A stretch of 64,000 bases of DNA, taken from NCBI RefSeq assembly GCF_000959725.1, contig NZ_CP009323.1, forward strand, positions 372,001 to 436,000, read 5' to 3'. Shown in pieces: positions 42,085-52,115 of this stretch (position 1 is its first letter; every line of letters starts with the position of its first letter). The notes beneath the pieces were generated by a model. That model searched no databases. It saw nothing but the letters and a program-made list of their open reading frames with translations, and was not told the DNA's origin. The DNA comes from Burkholderia gladioli. GTDB taxonomy: Bacteria; Pseudomonadota; Gammaproteobacteria; Burkholderiales; Burkholderiaceae. The translations under genes were made by a program, and so were the position numbers.

Positions 42085-44418
42085 TTACGCCTTCTCCACC
42101 ACGAGTTCACCGGACAGGCCGCCGAGTGCCGCACCGGCGGGCGTGGCAGCCGACACGCGGACCACCGTTTCGGCCAGGTTCGCGTCACGCACCGCCGGCA
42201 ACTGCACCGAGCGGCCGCCCTGACTGATGCGCACCGCATCGCCGTCGCTCAGGCCGAGGCGGTCGAACAGCGCGGCCGGCAGGCCGGCCGAATGCGCCGC
42301 CTTGGCCGCCACCGTCAGGTGCAGCGCGCCGGCACGGCGCGAGAGCGGATCGGCGTGATAGATCGGCACGTCGGCCAGGCGCTCGAAACCACCGTTGGCC
42401 GATGCGGCCTTGGCCGCGCGGGCCGGCTGCGCGGTCGCGGCATTCGACAGGCGCGAGGCTTGGTCGCCGTCGCCGAGCGCGGCGAGCCGCACTTCGTCCG
42501 AGGTTTCGTATTCGAAGTTCGGCAGGCCCAGCAGGCTGCCCAGCACGCGCAACACCTTCCAGCCCGGGCGCGTATCGCCGAGCGGGCGCACCACGCCGTT
42601 GAACGATTGGGCGCGGCCTTCCGCGTTGACGTAGGTGCCGGCCGTCTCGGTGAAGGGCGCGATCGGCAGCAGCACGTCGGCGTATTCGGCGCCGATCTTG
42701 AACGGCGACATCACCACCACCATCTCGGCCTGCTCGAGCGCGGCGCGCGCGGCGATCGGATCGGCCGTGTCGAACTCGGGTTCGACGTTGAGCAGCAGGT
42801 AGCCCTTGCGCGGCTGCGCGAACGCTTCGCGCGCGTTCAGGCCGCCCTCGCCCGGCAGCGCACCGACCAGGTGCGCGCCGACCGTGTTGGCCGCTTCGGT
42901 CAGGAAACCGAGCGTGGCACCGCTGTGTTCGGCGATCCACTGCGCGACGGCATGAATCTGCGCGAACTGAGGATGCTGGACCACGCCGTTGCCAAGCAGC
43001 ACCACGCGGCGTTCGCCGGTGGCAAGCGCCTTGGCCAAGCGCTGCGCCTCGGCCGAGGCCTCGACGCCTGCCAGCGATGCCGGCAGCTCGGCGCCGCTCG
43101 CCTGGGCGACCGCGGCGGCGATGCCGGCCAGCGTGTCGAGCCAGGCCGACGGCGCGGCGACGATGCGCTTCGCGCTCGGGATCAGGGCGTCGTCGCCCGT
43201 GGCGTGCAGCAGATGGATTTGAGCGCCGGCCTTGGCGGCCTGGCGCAGGCGTGCGGCGAACAGCGGATGATCGCGGCGCAGCGTCGAGCCGACCACGAAG
43301 GCGGTATCGACATTGGTCAATTCGGCGATCGGCATGCCCAACCACGGCGCACCCGACATCGACGCCGAGAAATCGGTCTGGCGCAGGCGGAAATCGACGT
43401 TCGGCACCTTCAGCTCGTGGGCCAGTTGCTTGACCAGGAACAGTTCCTCGACCGTGCTGTGCGGGCTCGCGAGCGCGGCCAGCGCATTGGCGCCGTGATC
43501 GGCCGCGATGCCCTTGAGGCCCTTCGCGACGTATTCGAGCGCGGTCTGCCAATCGGTCTCGATCCACTCGCCGCCCTGCTTCAGCATCGGCTTGGTCAGG
43601 CGCTCCTCGCTATTGAGGCCTTCGTAGGAGAAACGATCCTTGTCGGAGATCCAGCACTCGTTGACGGCTTCGTTCTCGAGCGGCAGCACGCGCATCACGC
43701 GGTTGTTCTTGACCTGCACGACCAGGTTCGCGCCCACCGAATCGTGCGGGCTGACCGACTTGCGGCGCGACAGCTCCCAGGTGCGGGCGCTGAAGCGGAA
43801 AGGCTTGCTCGTCAGCGCACCGACCGGGCACAGATCGATCATGTTGCCGGACAGCTCGGAGTCGACAGTCTTGCCGACGAAGGTGGTGATTTCAGAGTGC
43901 TCGCCGCGGCCCAGCATGCCGAACTCCATCACTCCGGCCACCTCCTCGCCGAAGCGCACGCAGCGCGTGCAGTGGATGCAGCGCGACATCTCTTCCATCG
44001 AGATCAGCGGGCCGACGTTCTTGTGGAACACCACGCGCTTTTCCTCGCGATAGCGCGAAGCCGACTTGCCGTAACCGACCGCCAGATCCTGCAGCTGGCA
44101 CTCACCGCCCTGGTCGCAGATCGGGCAATCGAGCGGGTGGTTGATCAGCAGGAATTCCATCACGGCCTGCTGCGCCTTGACCGCCTTTTCCGAGTGCGTG
44201 CGCACGATCATCCCGGCCGACACCGGCGTCGCGCAGGCCGGCACGGCCTTCGGCATCTTCTCGACGTCAACGAGACACATGCGGCAGTTCGCCGCAACCG
44301 ACAGCTTTTTGTGGTAGCAGAAGTGGGGAATATACTTGTCTGCCTTGTGTGCAGCCTGGATCACCATGCTGCCTTCGGGCACCTCGACCGTCTTCCCGTC
44401 TATCTCAAGTTCAACCAT
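42085..44418 (-). CDS. nuoG: NADH-quinone oxidoreductase subunit G
   Basis: This 777-residue iron-sulfur subunit holds the N-terminal 2Fe-2S ferredoxin domain (CYHKKLSVAANCRMC) and HPLDCPICDQGGECQLQD plus CIHCTRCVRF for clusters N5 and N4. The rest is a molybdopterin-oxidoreductase-like domain that has lost its cofactor, usual for NuoG. The C-terminal third is Ala-rich. It sits between nuoF and nuoH. Confidence 0.97.
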   Translation of the reverse strand: MVELEIDGKTVEVPEGSMVIQAAHKADKYIPHFCYHKKLSVAANCRMCLVDVEKMPKAVPACATPVSAGMIVRTHSEKAVKAQQAVMEFLLINHPLDCPICDQGGECQLQDLAVGYGKSASRYREEKRVVFHKNVGPLISMEEMSRCIHCTRCVRFGEEVAGVMEFGMLGRGEHSEITTFVGKTVDSELSGNMIDLCPVGALTSKPFRFSARTWELSRRKSVSPHDSVGANLVVQVKNNRVMRVLPLENEAVNECWISDKDRFSYEGLNSEERLTKPMLKQGGEWIETDWQTALEYVAKGLKGIAADHGANALAALASPHSTVEELFLVKQLAHELKVPNVDFRLRQTDFSASMSGAPWLGMPIAELTNVDTAFVVGSTLRRDHPLFAARLRQAAKAGAQIHLLHATGDDALIPSAKRIVAAPSAWLDTLAGIAAAVAQASGAELPASLAGVEASAEAQRLAKALATGERRVVLLGNGVVQHPQFAQIHAVAQWIAEHSGATLGFLTEAANTVGAHLVGALPGEGGLNAREAFAQPRKGYLLLNVEPEFDTADPIAARAALEQAEMVVVMSPFKIGAEYADVLLPIAPFTETAGTYVNAEGRAQSFNGVVRPLGDTRPGWKVLRVLGSLLGLPNFEYETSDEVRLAALGDGDQASRLSNAATAQPARAAKAASANGGFERLADVPIYHADPLSRRAGALHLTVAAKAAHSAGLPAALFDRLGLSDGDAVRISQGGRSVQLPAVRDANLAETVVRVSAATPAGAALGGLSGELVVEKA

Positions 44419-44500
44419 GATGATGTATGGTCCTTAGCCTTTAGCGCTCGCTCGCGCTCTCGCCCGTCGGGGCGCTGATGTTCCGCAATCGGGTTTCGCT

Positions 44501-45820
44501 TCAGGCCGCCGCGGCGACGCTGCCGTGCGAATGCTCGCCGACCATGCAATGCTTGTGCTCGACGTGATACGCGAACTCGTCCCAGTAGTGCTTCAGCATG
44601 CCGCGCACCGGCATGGCCGCCGCGTCGCCGAGCGCGCAGATGGTGCGGCCCATGATGTTCTCGGCCACCGAGTTCAGCAGGTCCAGATCCTCGACTCGGC
44701 CCTCGCCGTTCTCGATGCGCTTCACCACGCGATAAAGCCAGCCCGTGCCTTCGCGGCACGGCGTGCACTGGCCGCACGACTCCTCATGGTAGAAGTACGA
44801 CAGGCGCATCAGCGAGCGCACCATGCAGCGCGTCTCGTCCATCACGATCACCGCGCCCGACCCGAGCATCGATCCCGCCTTCGCGATCGAGTCGTAGTCC
44901 ATGTCGGTCTGCATCATCATCTCGCCGGGGATCACCGGCGCCGACGAACCGCCCGGGATCACCGCCTTCAGCTTGCGACCGCCGCGCATCCCGCCGGCCA
45001 GCTCGAGCAGCGCCGCGAACGGCGTGCCCAGCGGCACCTCGTAGTTGCCGGGACGCTCGACGTCGCCCGACACCGAATAGATCTTGGTGCCGCCGTTGTT
45101 CGGCTTGCCGATCTCGAGGTAGGCCTGGGGGCCGACCGTCAGCAGGAACGGCACCGCCGCGAAGGTTTCCGCGTTGTTGATGGTGGTCGGCTTGCCGTAC
45201 ACGCCGAAGCTGGCCGGGAACGGCGGCTTGAAGCGCGGCTGGCCCTTCTTGCCCTCGAGCGATTCGAGCAGCGCGGTTTCCTCGCCGCACACATAGGCAC
45301 CGTAACCATGGTGCGCATGCAGCTGGAACGAGAATTCCGAACCGAGGATGTTGTTGCCGAGATAACCGGCCGCGCGCGCTTCTTCCAGGGCTTCCTCGAA
45401 GCGTCGATAGACTTCGAAGATTTCACCGTGGATATAGTTGTAGCCGGCCGTGATGCCCATCGCATAGGCGCCGATCGCCATGCCCTCGATCACCGAGTGC
45501 GGGTTCCAGCGCAGGATGTCGCGATCCTTGAAGGTGCCCGGCTCGCCCTCGTCCGAGTTGCAGACCAGGTACTTCTGGCCCGGGAACTGGCGCGGCATGA
45601 AGCTCCACTTCAGGCCGGTCGGAAAACCCGCGCCGCCGCGGCCGCGCAGGCCCGAGGCCTTGACGTCGGCAATCACCTGCTCGGGGGGGATCTTTTCTTC
45701 GATGATGCGGCGCAGTTGCTTGTAGCCACCGCGCGCGACGTAGTCTTCGAGACGCCAGTTCTCGCCGTTCAGGTTGGCGAGGATCAGCGGTTTGATGTGA
45801 CGATCATGGAGGGACGTCAT
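44501..45820 (-). CDS. nuoF: NADH-quinone oxidoreductase subunit F
   Basis: This 439-residue subunit binds NADH, FMN and cluster N3. The glycine-rich FMN/NADH segment is [30 protein letters not shown] and the cluster ligands [12 protein letters not shown] are present. The start codon overlaps the nuoE stop (ATGA), as is common for this pair. Confidence 0.97.
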   Translation of the reverse strand: MTSLHDRHIKPLILANLNGENWRLEDYVARGGYKQLRRIIEEKIPPEQVIADVKASGLRGRGGAGFPTGLKWSFMPRQFPGQKYLVCNSDEGEPGTFKDRDILRWNPHSVIEGMAIGAYAMGITAGYNYIHGEIFEVYRRFEEALEEARAAGYLGNNILGSEFSFQLHAHHGYGAYVCGEETALLESLEGKKGQPRFKPPFPASFGVYGKPTTINNAETFAAVPFLLTVGPQAYLEIGKPNNGGTKIYSVSGDVERPGNYEVPLGTPFAALLELAGGMRGGRKLKAVIPGGSSAPVIPGEMMMQTDMDYDSIAKAGSMLGSGAVIVMDETRCMVRSLMRLSYFYHEESCGQCTPCREGTGWLYRVVKRIENGEGRVEDLDLLNSVAENIMGRTICALGDAAAMPVRGMLKHYWDEFAYHVEHKHCMVGEHSHGSVAAAA

Positions 45821-46302
45821 TTCGAAAGCTCCTCAAGAAGCTGGTCGATCTTCTCTCGGCTCATGAAGCTGCACATCTTGTGATTGTTGAGCAGCAGCAC
45901 CGGCGCGTCGCCGCAGGCGCCGAAACATTCGCCTTCCTTCAGCGAGAACCTGCCGTCGGGCGTGGTTTCGCCGAAATCGATACCGAGCTTCTGCTTCAGA
46001 TAGTCGGCCGTGGCCTCGGCGCCGCCATGCGGCCCGAGCTGGCACGGGAGATTCGTGCAGAGCGTGAGCTTGTGCTTCCCGACCGGCTTCAGTTCGTACA
46101 TCGTGTAGAACGTCGCGACCTCCTGCACGGCGACGGCCGGCATGCCGAGATAATCCGCGACGAACTGCATCAGTTCGGGCGACAGCCAGCCGTGCTCGTC
46201 CTGAGCGACGGCCAGGGCCGACATCACGGCGGACTGTTTCTGATCGGCGGGATATTTCGCAATCACGCGATCGATTTCTTTCAGGCCTTCAGCTGAGATC
46301 AT
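45817..46302 (-). CDS. nuoE: NADH-quinone oxidoreductase subunit E
   Basis: This 161-residue thioredoxin-like subunit binds 2Fe-2S cluster N1a through [12 protein letters not shown] and [10 protein letters not shown]. The ATG at [11 protein letters not shown] was chosen; an upstream TTG is in frame but gives an unusual extension. The ribosome site is weak, and the 165-base gap to nuoD is the longest inside the operon. Confidence 0.95.
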   Translation of the reverse strand: MISAEGLKEIDRVIAKYPADQKQSAVMSALAVAQDEHGWLSPELMQFVADYLGMPAVAVQEVATFYTMYELKPVGKHKLTLCTNLPCQLGPHGGAEATADYLKQKLGIDFGETTPDGRFSLKEGECFGACGDAPVLLLNNHKMCSFMSREKIDQLLEELSK

Positions 46303-46398
46303 TTTCAGACACGACTCTTTCAATTCCTACCGAACGAACAACCTGCCGCGGGGATGCGGGACGGCAGACCTGGCGCTCACTATTGACTGCCCGCGAAT

Positions 46399-46417
46399 GC
46401 GCACCAGCACGGTGCGC
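46399..46417. repeat. Inverted repeat in the nuoD-nuoE gap
   Basis: GCGCACC-AGCAC-GGTGCGC is a perfect 7-bp stem with a 5-base loop, within the 165-base gap. No T run follows. Confidence 0.5.
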
Positions 46418-46467
46418 AACGCGAAGCCTTACTGCTCGCCGCTCGCTCGACGCGGACGGCGTGACGA

Positions 46468-47721
46468 TCAACGGTCGATTTCGCCGAACACGATGTCCTG
46501 CGTACCGATGATCGTGACCGCGTCGGCAATCATGTGGCCGCGCGCCATTTCGTTGAGCGCGGAGAGATGCGCGTAACCGGGCGCGCGAATCTTGAGCCGG
46601 TACGGCTTGTTCGCGCCGTCGGACACGAGGTAGATGCCGAACTCACCCTTCGGATGTTCCACCGCTGCGTAGGCTTCGCCTTCCGGCACATGAAAACCTT
46701 CGGTGAACAACTTGAAATGGTGAATCAGGTCCTCCATGTTCGACTTCATGTCGACACGTTTGGGCGGCGCAACCTTGTGATTGTCGGTCATCACCGGCCC
46801 CGGATTCTTCCGCAGCCACTCAATACACTGTTTCGCGATGCGGCAGGACTGGCGCATTTCCTCGACCCGAACCAGGTAACGGTCGTAGCAATCGCCGTTC
46901 ACGCCGACCGGGATGTCGAAGTCGAGCCTGTCGTAGACCTCGTAGGGCTGCTTCTTGCGCAGGTCCCACTCGATGCCGGAGCCGCGCAGCATCGCGCCCG
47001 TCAGGCCGAGCTGCAGCGCACGCTCCGGGCTCACCACGCCGATCCCGACCAGGCGCTGTTTCCAGATCCGGTTGTCGGTCAGCAGGGTTTCGTATTCGTC
47101 CACGCATTTCGGGAAACGCATGAAGAAATCGTCGATGAAATCGAGTACCGAGCCTTGGCGGGCCTCGTTCATCTTCTCGAGGGCCTTGGCATTGCGGATC
47201 TTCGACGCCTTGTATTGCGGCATGACGTCAGGCAGATCCCGGTAGACGCCGCCCGGACGATAGTAGGCCGCGTGCATGCGCGCGCCCGACACCGCCTCGT
47301 AGACGTCCATCAGGTCCTCGCGCTCGCGGAACGCGTAGAGGAACACCGCCATCGCGCCGACGTCGAGGCCGTGCGAGCCGATCCACATCAGGTGGTTCAG
47401 CACGCGGGTGATTTCGTCGAACAGGACGCGGATGTACTTGGCGCGCTCCGGTACCTCGATACCGAGCAGTTTCTCGATCGCGAGCACGTAGCCGTGCTCG
47501 TTGACCATCATCGACACGTAGTCGAGGCGGTCCATGTAGGGCACCGACTGGATGAAGGTCTTGTTCTCGGCGAGCTTCTCGGTGGCCCGGTGCAGCAGGC
47601 CGATGTGCGGATCGGCGCGCTGGATCACCTCGCCGTCGAGCTCGAGCACGAGGCGCAGCACACCGTGCGCGGCCGGGTGCTGGGGACCGAAGTTGAGCGT
47701 GTAGTTCTTGATGTCAGCCAT
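46468..47721 (-). CDS. nuoD: NADH-quinone oxidoreductase subunit D
   Basis: This 417-residue 49-kDa-type subunit forms the quinone reduction site with NuoB. Conserved [20 protein letters not shown] and [16 protein letters not shown] near the N-terminus and the C-terminal [20 protein letters not shown] and DIVFGEIDR are present. It is separate from nuoC, unlike the fused gene of enterobacteria. Nine bases separate it from nuoC. Confidence 0.97.
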   Translation of the reverse strand: MADIKNYTLNFGPQHPAAHGVLRLVLELDGEVIQRADPHIGLLHRATEKLAENKTFIQSVPYMDRLDYVSMMVNEHGYVLAIEKLLGIEVPERAKYIRVLFDEITRVLNHLMWIGSHGLDVGAMAVFLYAFREREDLMDVYEAVSGARMHAAYYRPGGVYRDLPDVMPQYKASKIRNAKALEKMNEARQGSVLDFIDDFFMRFPKCVDEYETLLTDNRIWKQRLVGIGVVSPERALQLGLTGAMLRGSGIEWDLRKKQPYEVYDRLDFDIPVGVNGDCYDRYLVRVEEMRQSCRIAKQCIEWLRKNPGPVMTDNHKVAPPKRVDMKSNMEDLIHHFKLFTEGFHVPEGEAYAAVEHPKGEFGIYLVSDGANKPYRLKIRAPGYAHLSALNEMARGHMIADAVTIIGTQDIVFGEIDR

Positions 47722-47730
47722 GCCGCCCTC

Positions 47731-48333
47731 TCAATGTTTCAGGCCGCCGTAGCGATCCTCGCGGATCACGCGCGGCGTGATTTCTCGGGGCTCGATCGTC
47801 ACCGGCTGGTAGACGACGCGCTTTTCCTCCGGGTCGTAACGCATTTCGACGTAGCCCGAGAGCGGGAAGTCCTTGCGGAACGGGTGGCCAATGAAGCCGT
47901 AGTCGGTGAGGATGCGGCGCAGGTCCGGGTGGCCTTCGAAGACGATGCCGAACAGGTCGAAGGCCTCGCGCTCGTACCAGTTCGCCGAACTCCAGACCTC
48001 GACCATCGAGGCCAGGATCGGCAAGTCGTCGTCGGGTGCGAACACACGCAGGCGCAGGCGCCAGTTGTTGGTGATCGACAGCAGTTGCAGCACCGCCGCG
48101 AAGCGGGGGCCGTCGTAGGCGCCGTCGCCATAGGTTTGATAGTCGACGCCGCAGAGGTCGATCAGCTGTTCGAAGCCGAGCTTGCGGTCGTCGCGCAACT
48201 GGGTGGCCACCTCGACATAGTCGCGCGCGCGCACGACCAGGGTCAGCTCGCCGATCGCTTCGGTCAGGCTGACCACGCGCTCGCCGAGCGCGGCCTCGAG
48301 GTTGGCTTTCAGGGTCTCGATTTTGCTTGCCAT
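47731..48333 (-). CDS. nuoC: NADH-quinone oxidoreductase subunit C
   Basis: This 200-residue 30-kDa-type subunit has the family signature [20 protein letters not shown] and [20 protein letters not shown]. It is an independent gene, as in other Burkholderiales. The gap to nuoB is 19 bases. Confidence 0.97.
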   Translation of the reverse strand: MASKIETLKANLEAALGERVVSLTEAIGELTLVVRARDYVEVATQLRDDRKLGFEQLIDLCGVDYQTYGDGAYDGPRFAAVLQLLSITNNWRLRLRVFAPDDDLPILASMVEVWSSANWYEREAFDLFGIVFEGHPDLRRILTDYGFIGHPFRKDFPLSGYVEMRYDPEEKRVVYQPVTIEPREITPRVIREDRYGGLKH

Positions 48334-48352
48334 ATTGTGGGTGCTCGGGACT

Positions 48353-48832
48353 TTATTGACGGGCGATGGTGCTGGTCCGACGGATCTTCGCTTGCAGCTG
48401 GATCACGCCATAGACGAGCGCCTCGGCAGTCGGCGGACACCCTGGCACGTAGACATCGACGGGCACGATACGATCGCAGCCGCGCACGACGGAATAGGAA
48501 TAGTGATAGTAGCCGCCGCCATTGGCGCACGACCCCATTGAGATCACCCAGCGCGGCTCGGCCATCTGCTCGTAGACGCGGCGCAGCGCCGGTGCCATCT
48601 TGTTGCAGAGCGTGCCGGCGACGATCATCACGTCGGACTGGCGCGGACTCGGACGGAACACCACGCCGAACCGATCGAGATCGTAGCGGGCCGCGCCCGC
48701 GTGCATCATTTCGACCGCGCAGCATGCGAGACCGAACGTCATCGGCCACAGCGAACCGGTGCGCGTCCAGTTGATCAGTTTGTCAGCCGTGGTGGTGACA
48801 AACCCTTCCTTCAAGACCCCTTCGATACTCAT
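48353..48832 (-). CDS. nuoB: NADH-quinone oxidoreductase subunit B
   Basis: This 159-residue subunit binds the terminal 4Fe-4S cluster N2. Cysteine ligands are in [19 protein letters not shown] and [10 protein letters not shown]. The start at [18 protein letters not shown] was chosen from family alignment; upstream in-frame sequence is not conserved. The gap to nuoA is 66 bases. Confidence 0.97.
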   Translation of the reverse strand: MSIEGVLKEGFVTTTADKLINWTRTGSLWPMTFGLACCAVEMMHAGAARYDLDRFGVVFRPSPRQSDVMIVAGTLCNKMAPALRRVYEQMAEPRWVISMGSCANGGGYYHYSYSVVRGCDRIVPVDVYVPGCPPTAEALVYGVIQLQAKIRRTSTIARQ

Positions 48833-48898
48833 TGCTTTCCACTCCTGACAGGCGGCGGAGAGTGGCCGCCTCACGCAAACCGGTGACAAATCCGCCCG

Positions 48899-49258
48899 TT
48901 ACTCCCAGTCCAGGCCGCCCTTTCTCCAGATGTAGGCGAAGCCGAACAGGAATTCGAGCAGGAAGATCATCATGGCCATGAAGCCGGGCCAGCCGATGTC
49001 GCGGAAGGCGACACCCCATGGAAACAGGAAAGCGGTTTCGAGATCGAAGATGATGAACAGGATGGCGACGAGGTAGTAGCGCACGTCGAACTTCATGCGC
49101 GCGTCCTCGAAGGCCTCGAAACCGCACTCGTACGGTGAGTTCTTTTCGCTGTTGGGCTTGTTGGGACCGAGGACCTTGCCAATGCCGACCAATGCCACTC
49201 CCAAACCAACGCCCACGATGAGGAACAGCAAGACGGGGTAATAGGCAGCGAGGTTCAA
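48899..49258 (-). CDS. nuoA: NADH-quinone oxidoreductase subunit A
   Basis: This 119-residue membrane subunit with three helices contains [24 protein letters not shown], including the conserved ECG. It is the first gene of nuoA-N. The 115 bases upstream up to the tRNA terminator probably hold the operon promoter; I saw only a weak TGACC...TATGCT candidate. Confidence 0.97.
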   Translation of the reverse strand: MNLAAYYPVLLFLIVGVGLGVALVGIGKVLGPNKPNSEKNSPYECGFEAFEDARMKFDVRYYLVAILFIIFDLETAFLFPWGVAFRDIGWPGFMAMMIFLLEFLFGFAYIWRKGGLDWE

Positions 49259-49373
49259 GGCAATCCTCTATCGGTTAGTTCTGATCGTTCCGGAGCATAT
49301 CACCTTCCGGACAAAGGGTCATTTCGGACTGCACGCTATCCGGGGACAACGCAAATCGGAGCCTGAAATGAAA

Positions 49374-49404
49374 AATGCCAGCCGCTTGGAAGCTGGCTGG
49401 CATT
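49374..49404 (-). terminator. Rho-independent terminator after tRNA-Leu
   Basis: A perfect 10-bp stem AATGCCAGCC/GGCTGGCATT is followed on the minus strand by TTTTT. It separates the secG/tRNA unit from nuo. Confidence 0.9.
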
Positions 49405-49413
49405 GCGGAATCT

Positions 49414-49498
49414 TGGTGCCGACGGCGAGACTCGAACTCGCACAGCTTTCGCCACTACCCCCTCAAGATAGCGTGTCTACCAATTTCACCACGTCGGC
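49414..49498 (-). tRNA. tRNA-Leu (anticodon GAG)
   Basis: This 85-base class II tRNA begins GCCGACGTGGTGAAATTGGT and ends with an encoded CCA. The anticodon stem CTATC/GGTAG encloses loop TTGAGGG, giving GAG. A long variable arm is present. Confidence 0.96.
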
Positions 49499-49608
49499 AC
49501 TACGGCAACTCGGGAAGAACTGCTGATTCCCGCGAATCGCTTCAAGAATTAAATTCTAACCCGTTTTCTTCTAGCTGATCAACTAGTATCGAGCGCTTTC
49601 TTGAATTT

Positions 49609-49998
49609 TTATTTCGGGACGTCCTGACCCGAACTCGACGCGGCCGAGGCGGCGGCGGGCACGGATGCCGAAGGCGCCGACGCGGCAGCAGCCTGCGAGC
49701 CCGCTGCGGCCGATGCCGGCGCCGTGGCCGCGCCGAGCAGGCCGATCGACGGTGCCGACTTGTAGGAACCGAGATAGGTCAGCGCCAGCGTGGCGATGAA
49801 GAATATTGTTGCGAGAACCGCGGTGGTACGCGACAGGAAGTTCGCCGAGCCGGTGGCGCCGAACAGGCTGCCCGACGCGCCGCTGCCGAAGGCCGCGCCC
49901 ATGTCGGCACCCTTGCCGTGCTGGAGCAGCACCAGGCCGATCACGCCGAGCGCAGACAGGATCTGCACCACGATAATCAAAACTTTCAGAAAGGACAT
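49609..49998 (-). CDS. secG: Protein translocase subunit SecG
   Basis: SecG is an auxiliary subunit of the SecYEG translocon. The 129-residue protein has two membrane helices (about 4-22 and 52-72) around the conserved QHGKGADMGAAFGSGASGSL loop. The Ala/Ser/Pro-rich C-terminal tail is typical of Burkholderia. ATG at MSFLKVLIIV was preferred over an in-frame GTG three codons upstream because GGTGA stands before it. It is followed by tRNA-Leu. Confidence 0.93.
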   Translation of the reverse strand: MSFLKVLIIVVQILSALGVIGLVLLQHGKGADMGAAFGSGASGSLFGATGSANFLSRTTAVLATIFFIATLALTYLGSYKSAPSIGLLGAATAPASAAAGSQAAAASAPSASVPAAASAASSSGQDVPK

Positions 49999-50077
49999 CT
50001 CATTCACCCGAATTGTGGGACGCTGCGCGCCTCTCGCGCGGCCCCGGATTCACAAACCGACGGCGCCGGCCGCGCGC

Positions 50078-50833
50078 TTACTGCGCCGCGCGGCAGATCG
50101 CCAGGAAATCATTGCTCTTGAGCGACGCGCCGCCGATCAGGCCGCCGTCGATGTCCGGCTGGCCGAACAGTTCGGCCGCATTGTCCGGCTTCACGCTGCC
50201 GCCGTACAGCACCGACACCTGCTCGACACCCTTGGCGGCCAGCCGCGAACGCAGGAAGGCGTGCACCTGCTGTGCCTGCTCCGAACTCGCGCTCTTGCCC
50301 GTGCCGATCGCCCAGACCGGCTCGTAGGCCACCACGATGCGCGCCGCCTCCTCGGCCGACAGCAGCGCGAGCACCGCGTCGAGCTGCGCGCCGACCACCT
50401 GCTCGGTCGCATTCGACTCGCGCTCGGCCAGGGTCTCGCCGACGCAGACGATCGGCGTCAGGCCGGCCGCCAGCGCGCGCTGCGCCTTCACCGCGACCAG
50501 GTCGCTCGATTCGCCGTGGTAGGTGCGACGCTCGGAATGGCCGACCAGCGCGTACTTCGCACCGAACTCGGCGATCATCGCCGCCGCCACCTCGCCCGTA
50601 TAGGCGCCCTGCTCGTGGGCCGACACGTCCTGCGACCCCGCCACCACGCGGCTGCCCTGCAGCAGCTCGCCCACCTGCGCCAGATACGGGAACGGCACGC
50701 ACACCCCGATCTCGACACCGGCCTGCACGCCCTTCGCGCCCTCGAGCACTTCGTTGAGCAGCGCGCGATTGCCGTCGAGACGGCCGTGCATCTTCCAGTT
50801 ACCGACTACCCGCTTCACTCGTTGTGTGGACAT
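50078..50833 (-). CDS. tpiA: Triosephosphate isomerase
   Basis: TpiA interconverts dihydroxyacetone phosphate and glyceraldehyde-3-phosphate. The 251-residue TIM barrel shows VGNWKMHG with the catalytic lysine, VGHSERR with the catalytic histidine and YEPVWAIGTGKSA with the catalytic glutamate and the flexible loop. The phosphate-binding VLYGGSVKPDNA and FGQPDIDGGLIGGASL follow. It precedes secG by 79 bases and is probably cotranscribed. Confidence 0.97.
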   Translation of the reverse strand: MSTQRVKRVVGNWKMHGRLDGNRALLNEVLEGAKGVQAGVEIGVCVPFPYLAQVGELLQGSRVVAGSQDVSAHEQGAYTGEVAAAMIAEFGAKYALVGHSERRTYHGESSDLVAVKAQRALAAGLTPIVCVGETLAERESNATEQVVGAQLDAVLALLSAEEAARIVVAYEPVWAIGTGKSASSEQAQQVHAFLRSRLAAKGVEQVSVLYGGSVKPDNAAELFGQPDIDGGLIGGASLKSNDFLAICRAAQ

Positions 50834-50985
50834 CGTCTCTCGTATCTCGAACTGAATCCGAACTGATGAATCTCATCAAGGCCGCATCGCCGGCGTCCGC
50901 CATCTCGAGAACGAGGACGGCCCCCACCGGCGCAGCAAACCGGCGATTTTACTTCGGCGCGCAAGAACCGGTCAAACCGCGAATG

Positions 50986-52005
50986 TCAAGCGCTCGCGCC
51001 CCATTCGAGCACGATCTTGCCGACATGCTCGCTGCTCTCCATCAGCGCGTGGGCCTGGGCGGCCTCGGACGCCGGCAGCACGCAGTGGATCACCGGGCGC
51101 ACCGTGCCGGCCTCGATCAGCGGCCAGACGGTTTCCTTCAACTGCGCGGCGATCCGGGCCTTGAACTCGACCGGACGCGGGCGCAGCGTCGAGCCCGTGA
51201 TGGTGAGCCGCCGGCGCAGGATCTCGCCGAGGCTGACCTCCGCCTTGGCGCCGCCGAGCAGCGCGATCACCACCAGCCGGCCGCCGTCGGCCAGCGCGCT
51301 CAGCTCTCGCGGCACATAAGTGCCGGCCACCATGTCCAGGATCACGTCCACGCCGCGGTCGTTGGTCAGCGACTTCACGACGTCGACAAAATCCTCGTTC
51401 CGGTAATTGATCGCCCGTTCCGCGCCAAGCGCCTCGCAGGCGCGGCATTTCTCGTCGGTGCCGGCGGTCGCGAACACGCGAAAACCGAGCGCGTGCGCGA
51501 TCTGGATCGCCGTCACGCCGATCCCGCTGGAGCCGCCCTGCACCAGCAGCGTTTCCTGCTCGCCGCCCTCGCCACGACCGAGCCCGCCGCGATCGAATAC
51601 GTTGCTCCAGACCGTGAAGAAGGTCTCGGGCAGCGAGGCCGCCTCGACCTCGCTCAGGCCCGCCGGGACCGGCAGGCACTGCGCGAGCGGCGCCGTCGCA
51701 TACTCGGCATAGCCGCCGCCCGCGAGCAAGGCGCATACGCGATCGCCGAGCGTCAGGCCAAACGGATTCGCGACGCCATCGCCAAATTCGCCGCCGACGA
51801 TCTCGCCCGCCACTTCCAGCCCGGGCAGGTCCGACGCACCCGCCGGCGGCGCATAGGCACCCTTGCGCTGGAACACGTCCGGGCGATTGATGCCGAACGC
51901 GGCCACCTTGATGAGCACTTCGCCGCGCTTCGGATCGGGCCGGGGCCGCTCGACGAGCTTGAGCACGTCGGGCGCGCCGAACTCGGTGATTTCGATCGCT
52001 TTCAT
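50986..52005 (-). CDS. NAD(P)H quinone oxidoreductase, PIG3/QOR-type
   Basis: This 339-residue medium-chain reductase (zinc-independent) has a GroES-like N-terminal domain and a nucleotide-binding segment LLVQGGSSGIGVTAIQIA. It matches the TP53I3/PIG3 family of quinone reductases (FGINRPDVFQRKGAYAPPAG). GGAG lies eight bases before the ATG. It is on the same strand as pnp and tpiA but separated from pnp by a terminator and a second hairpin. Substrate is inferred. Confidence 0.9.
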   Translation of the reverse strand: MKAIEITEFGAPDVLKLVERPRPDPKRGEVLIKVAAFGINRPDVFQRKGAYAPPAGASDLPGLEVAGEIVGGEFGDGVANPFGLTLGDRVCALLAGGGYAEYATAPLAQCLPVPAGLSEVEAASLPETFFTVWSNVFDRGGLGRGEGGEQETLLVQGGSSGIGVTAIQIAHALGFRVFATAGTDEKCRACEALGAERAINYRNEDFVDVVKSLTNDRGVDVILDMVAGTYVPRELSALADGGRLVVIALLGGAKAEVSLGEILRRRLTITGSTLRPRPVEFKARIAAQLKETVWPLIEAGTVRPVIHCVLPASEAAQAHALMESSEHVGKIVLEWGASA

Positions 52006-52024
52006 TTGCGTCGCTCCAAGATAG

Positions 52025-52061
52025 GGACGGGCCTGCGCCGATTCACGACGCAGGCCCGTCC
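52025..52061. repeat. Perfect 13-bp inverted repeat in front of the quinone oxidoreductase gene
   Basis: GGACGGGCCTGCG and CGCAGGCCCGTCC surround an 11-base loop. It lies 20 bases before the ATG. No T run follows on the minus strand, so a leader structure or regulator site is as likely as termination. Confidence 0.6.
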
Positions 52062-52070
52062 ATCCTGCAG

Positions 52071-52103
52071 GAAAAACGGCCGGCGCGCTGACGCGGCCGG
52101 CCG
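52071..52103 (-). terminator. Rho-independent terminator after pnp
   Basis: A GC-rich stem of about 11 bp (CGGCCGGCCGCG/CGCGCCGGCCG with one bulge) is followed on the minus strand by TTTTT, 12 bases past the pnp stop. Confidence 0.8.
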
Positions 52104-52115
52104 CTTTCTTTCCGC

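Noticed and set aside
41002..44478. A 1,158-codon open frame on the plus strand opposite nuoH and nuoG
   Set aside because: Antisense to two certain complex I genes, with the same skewed composition and no recognisable motif.
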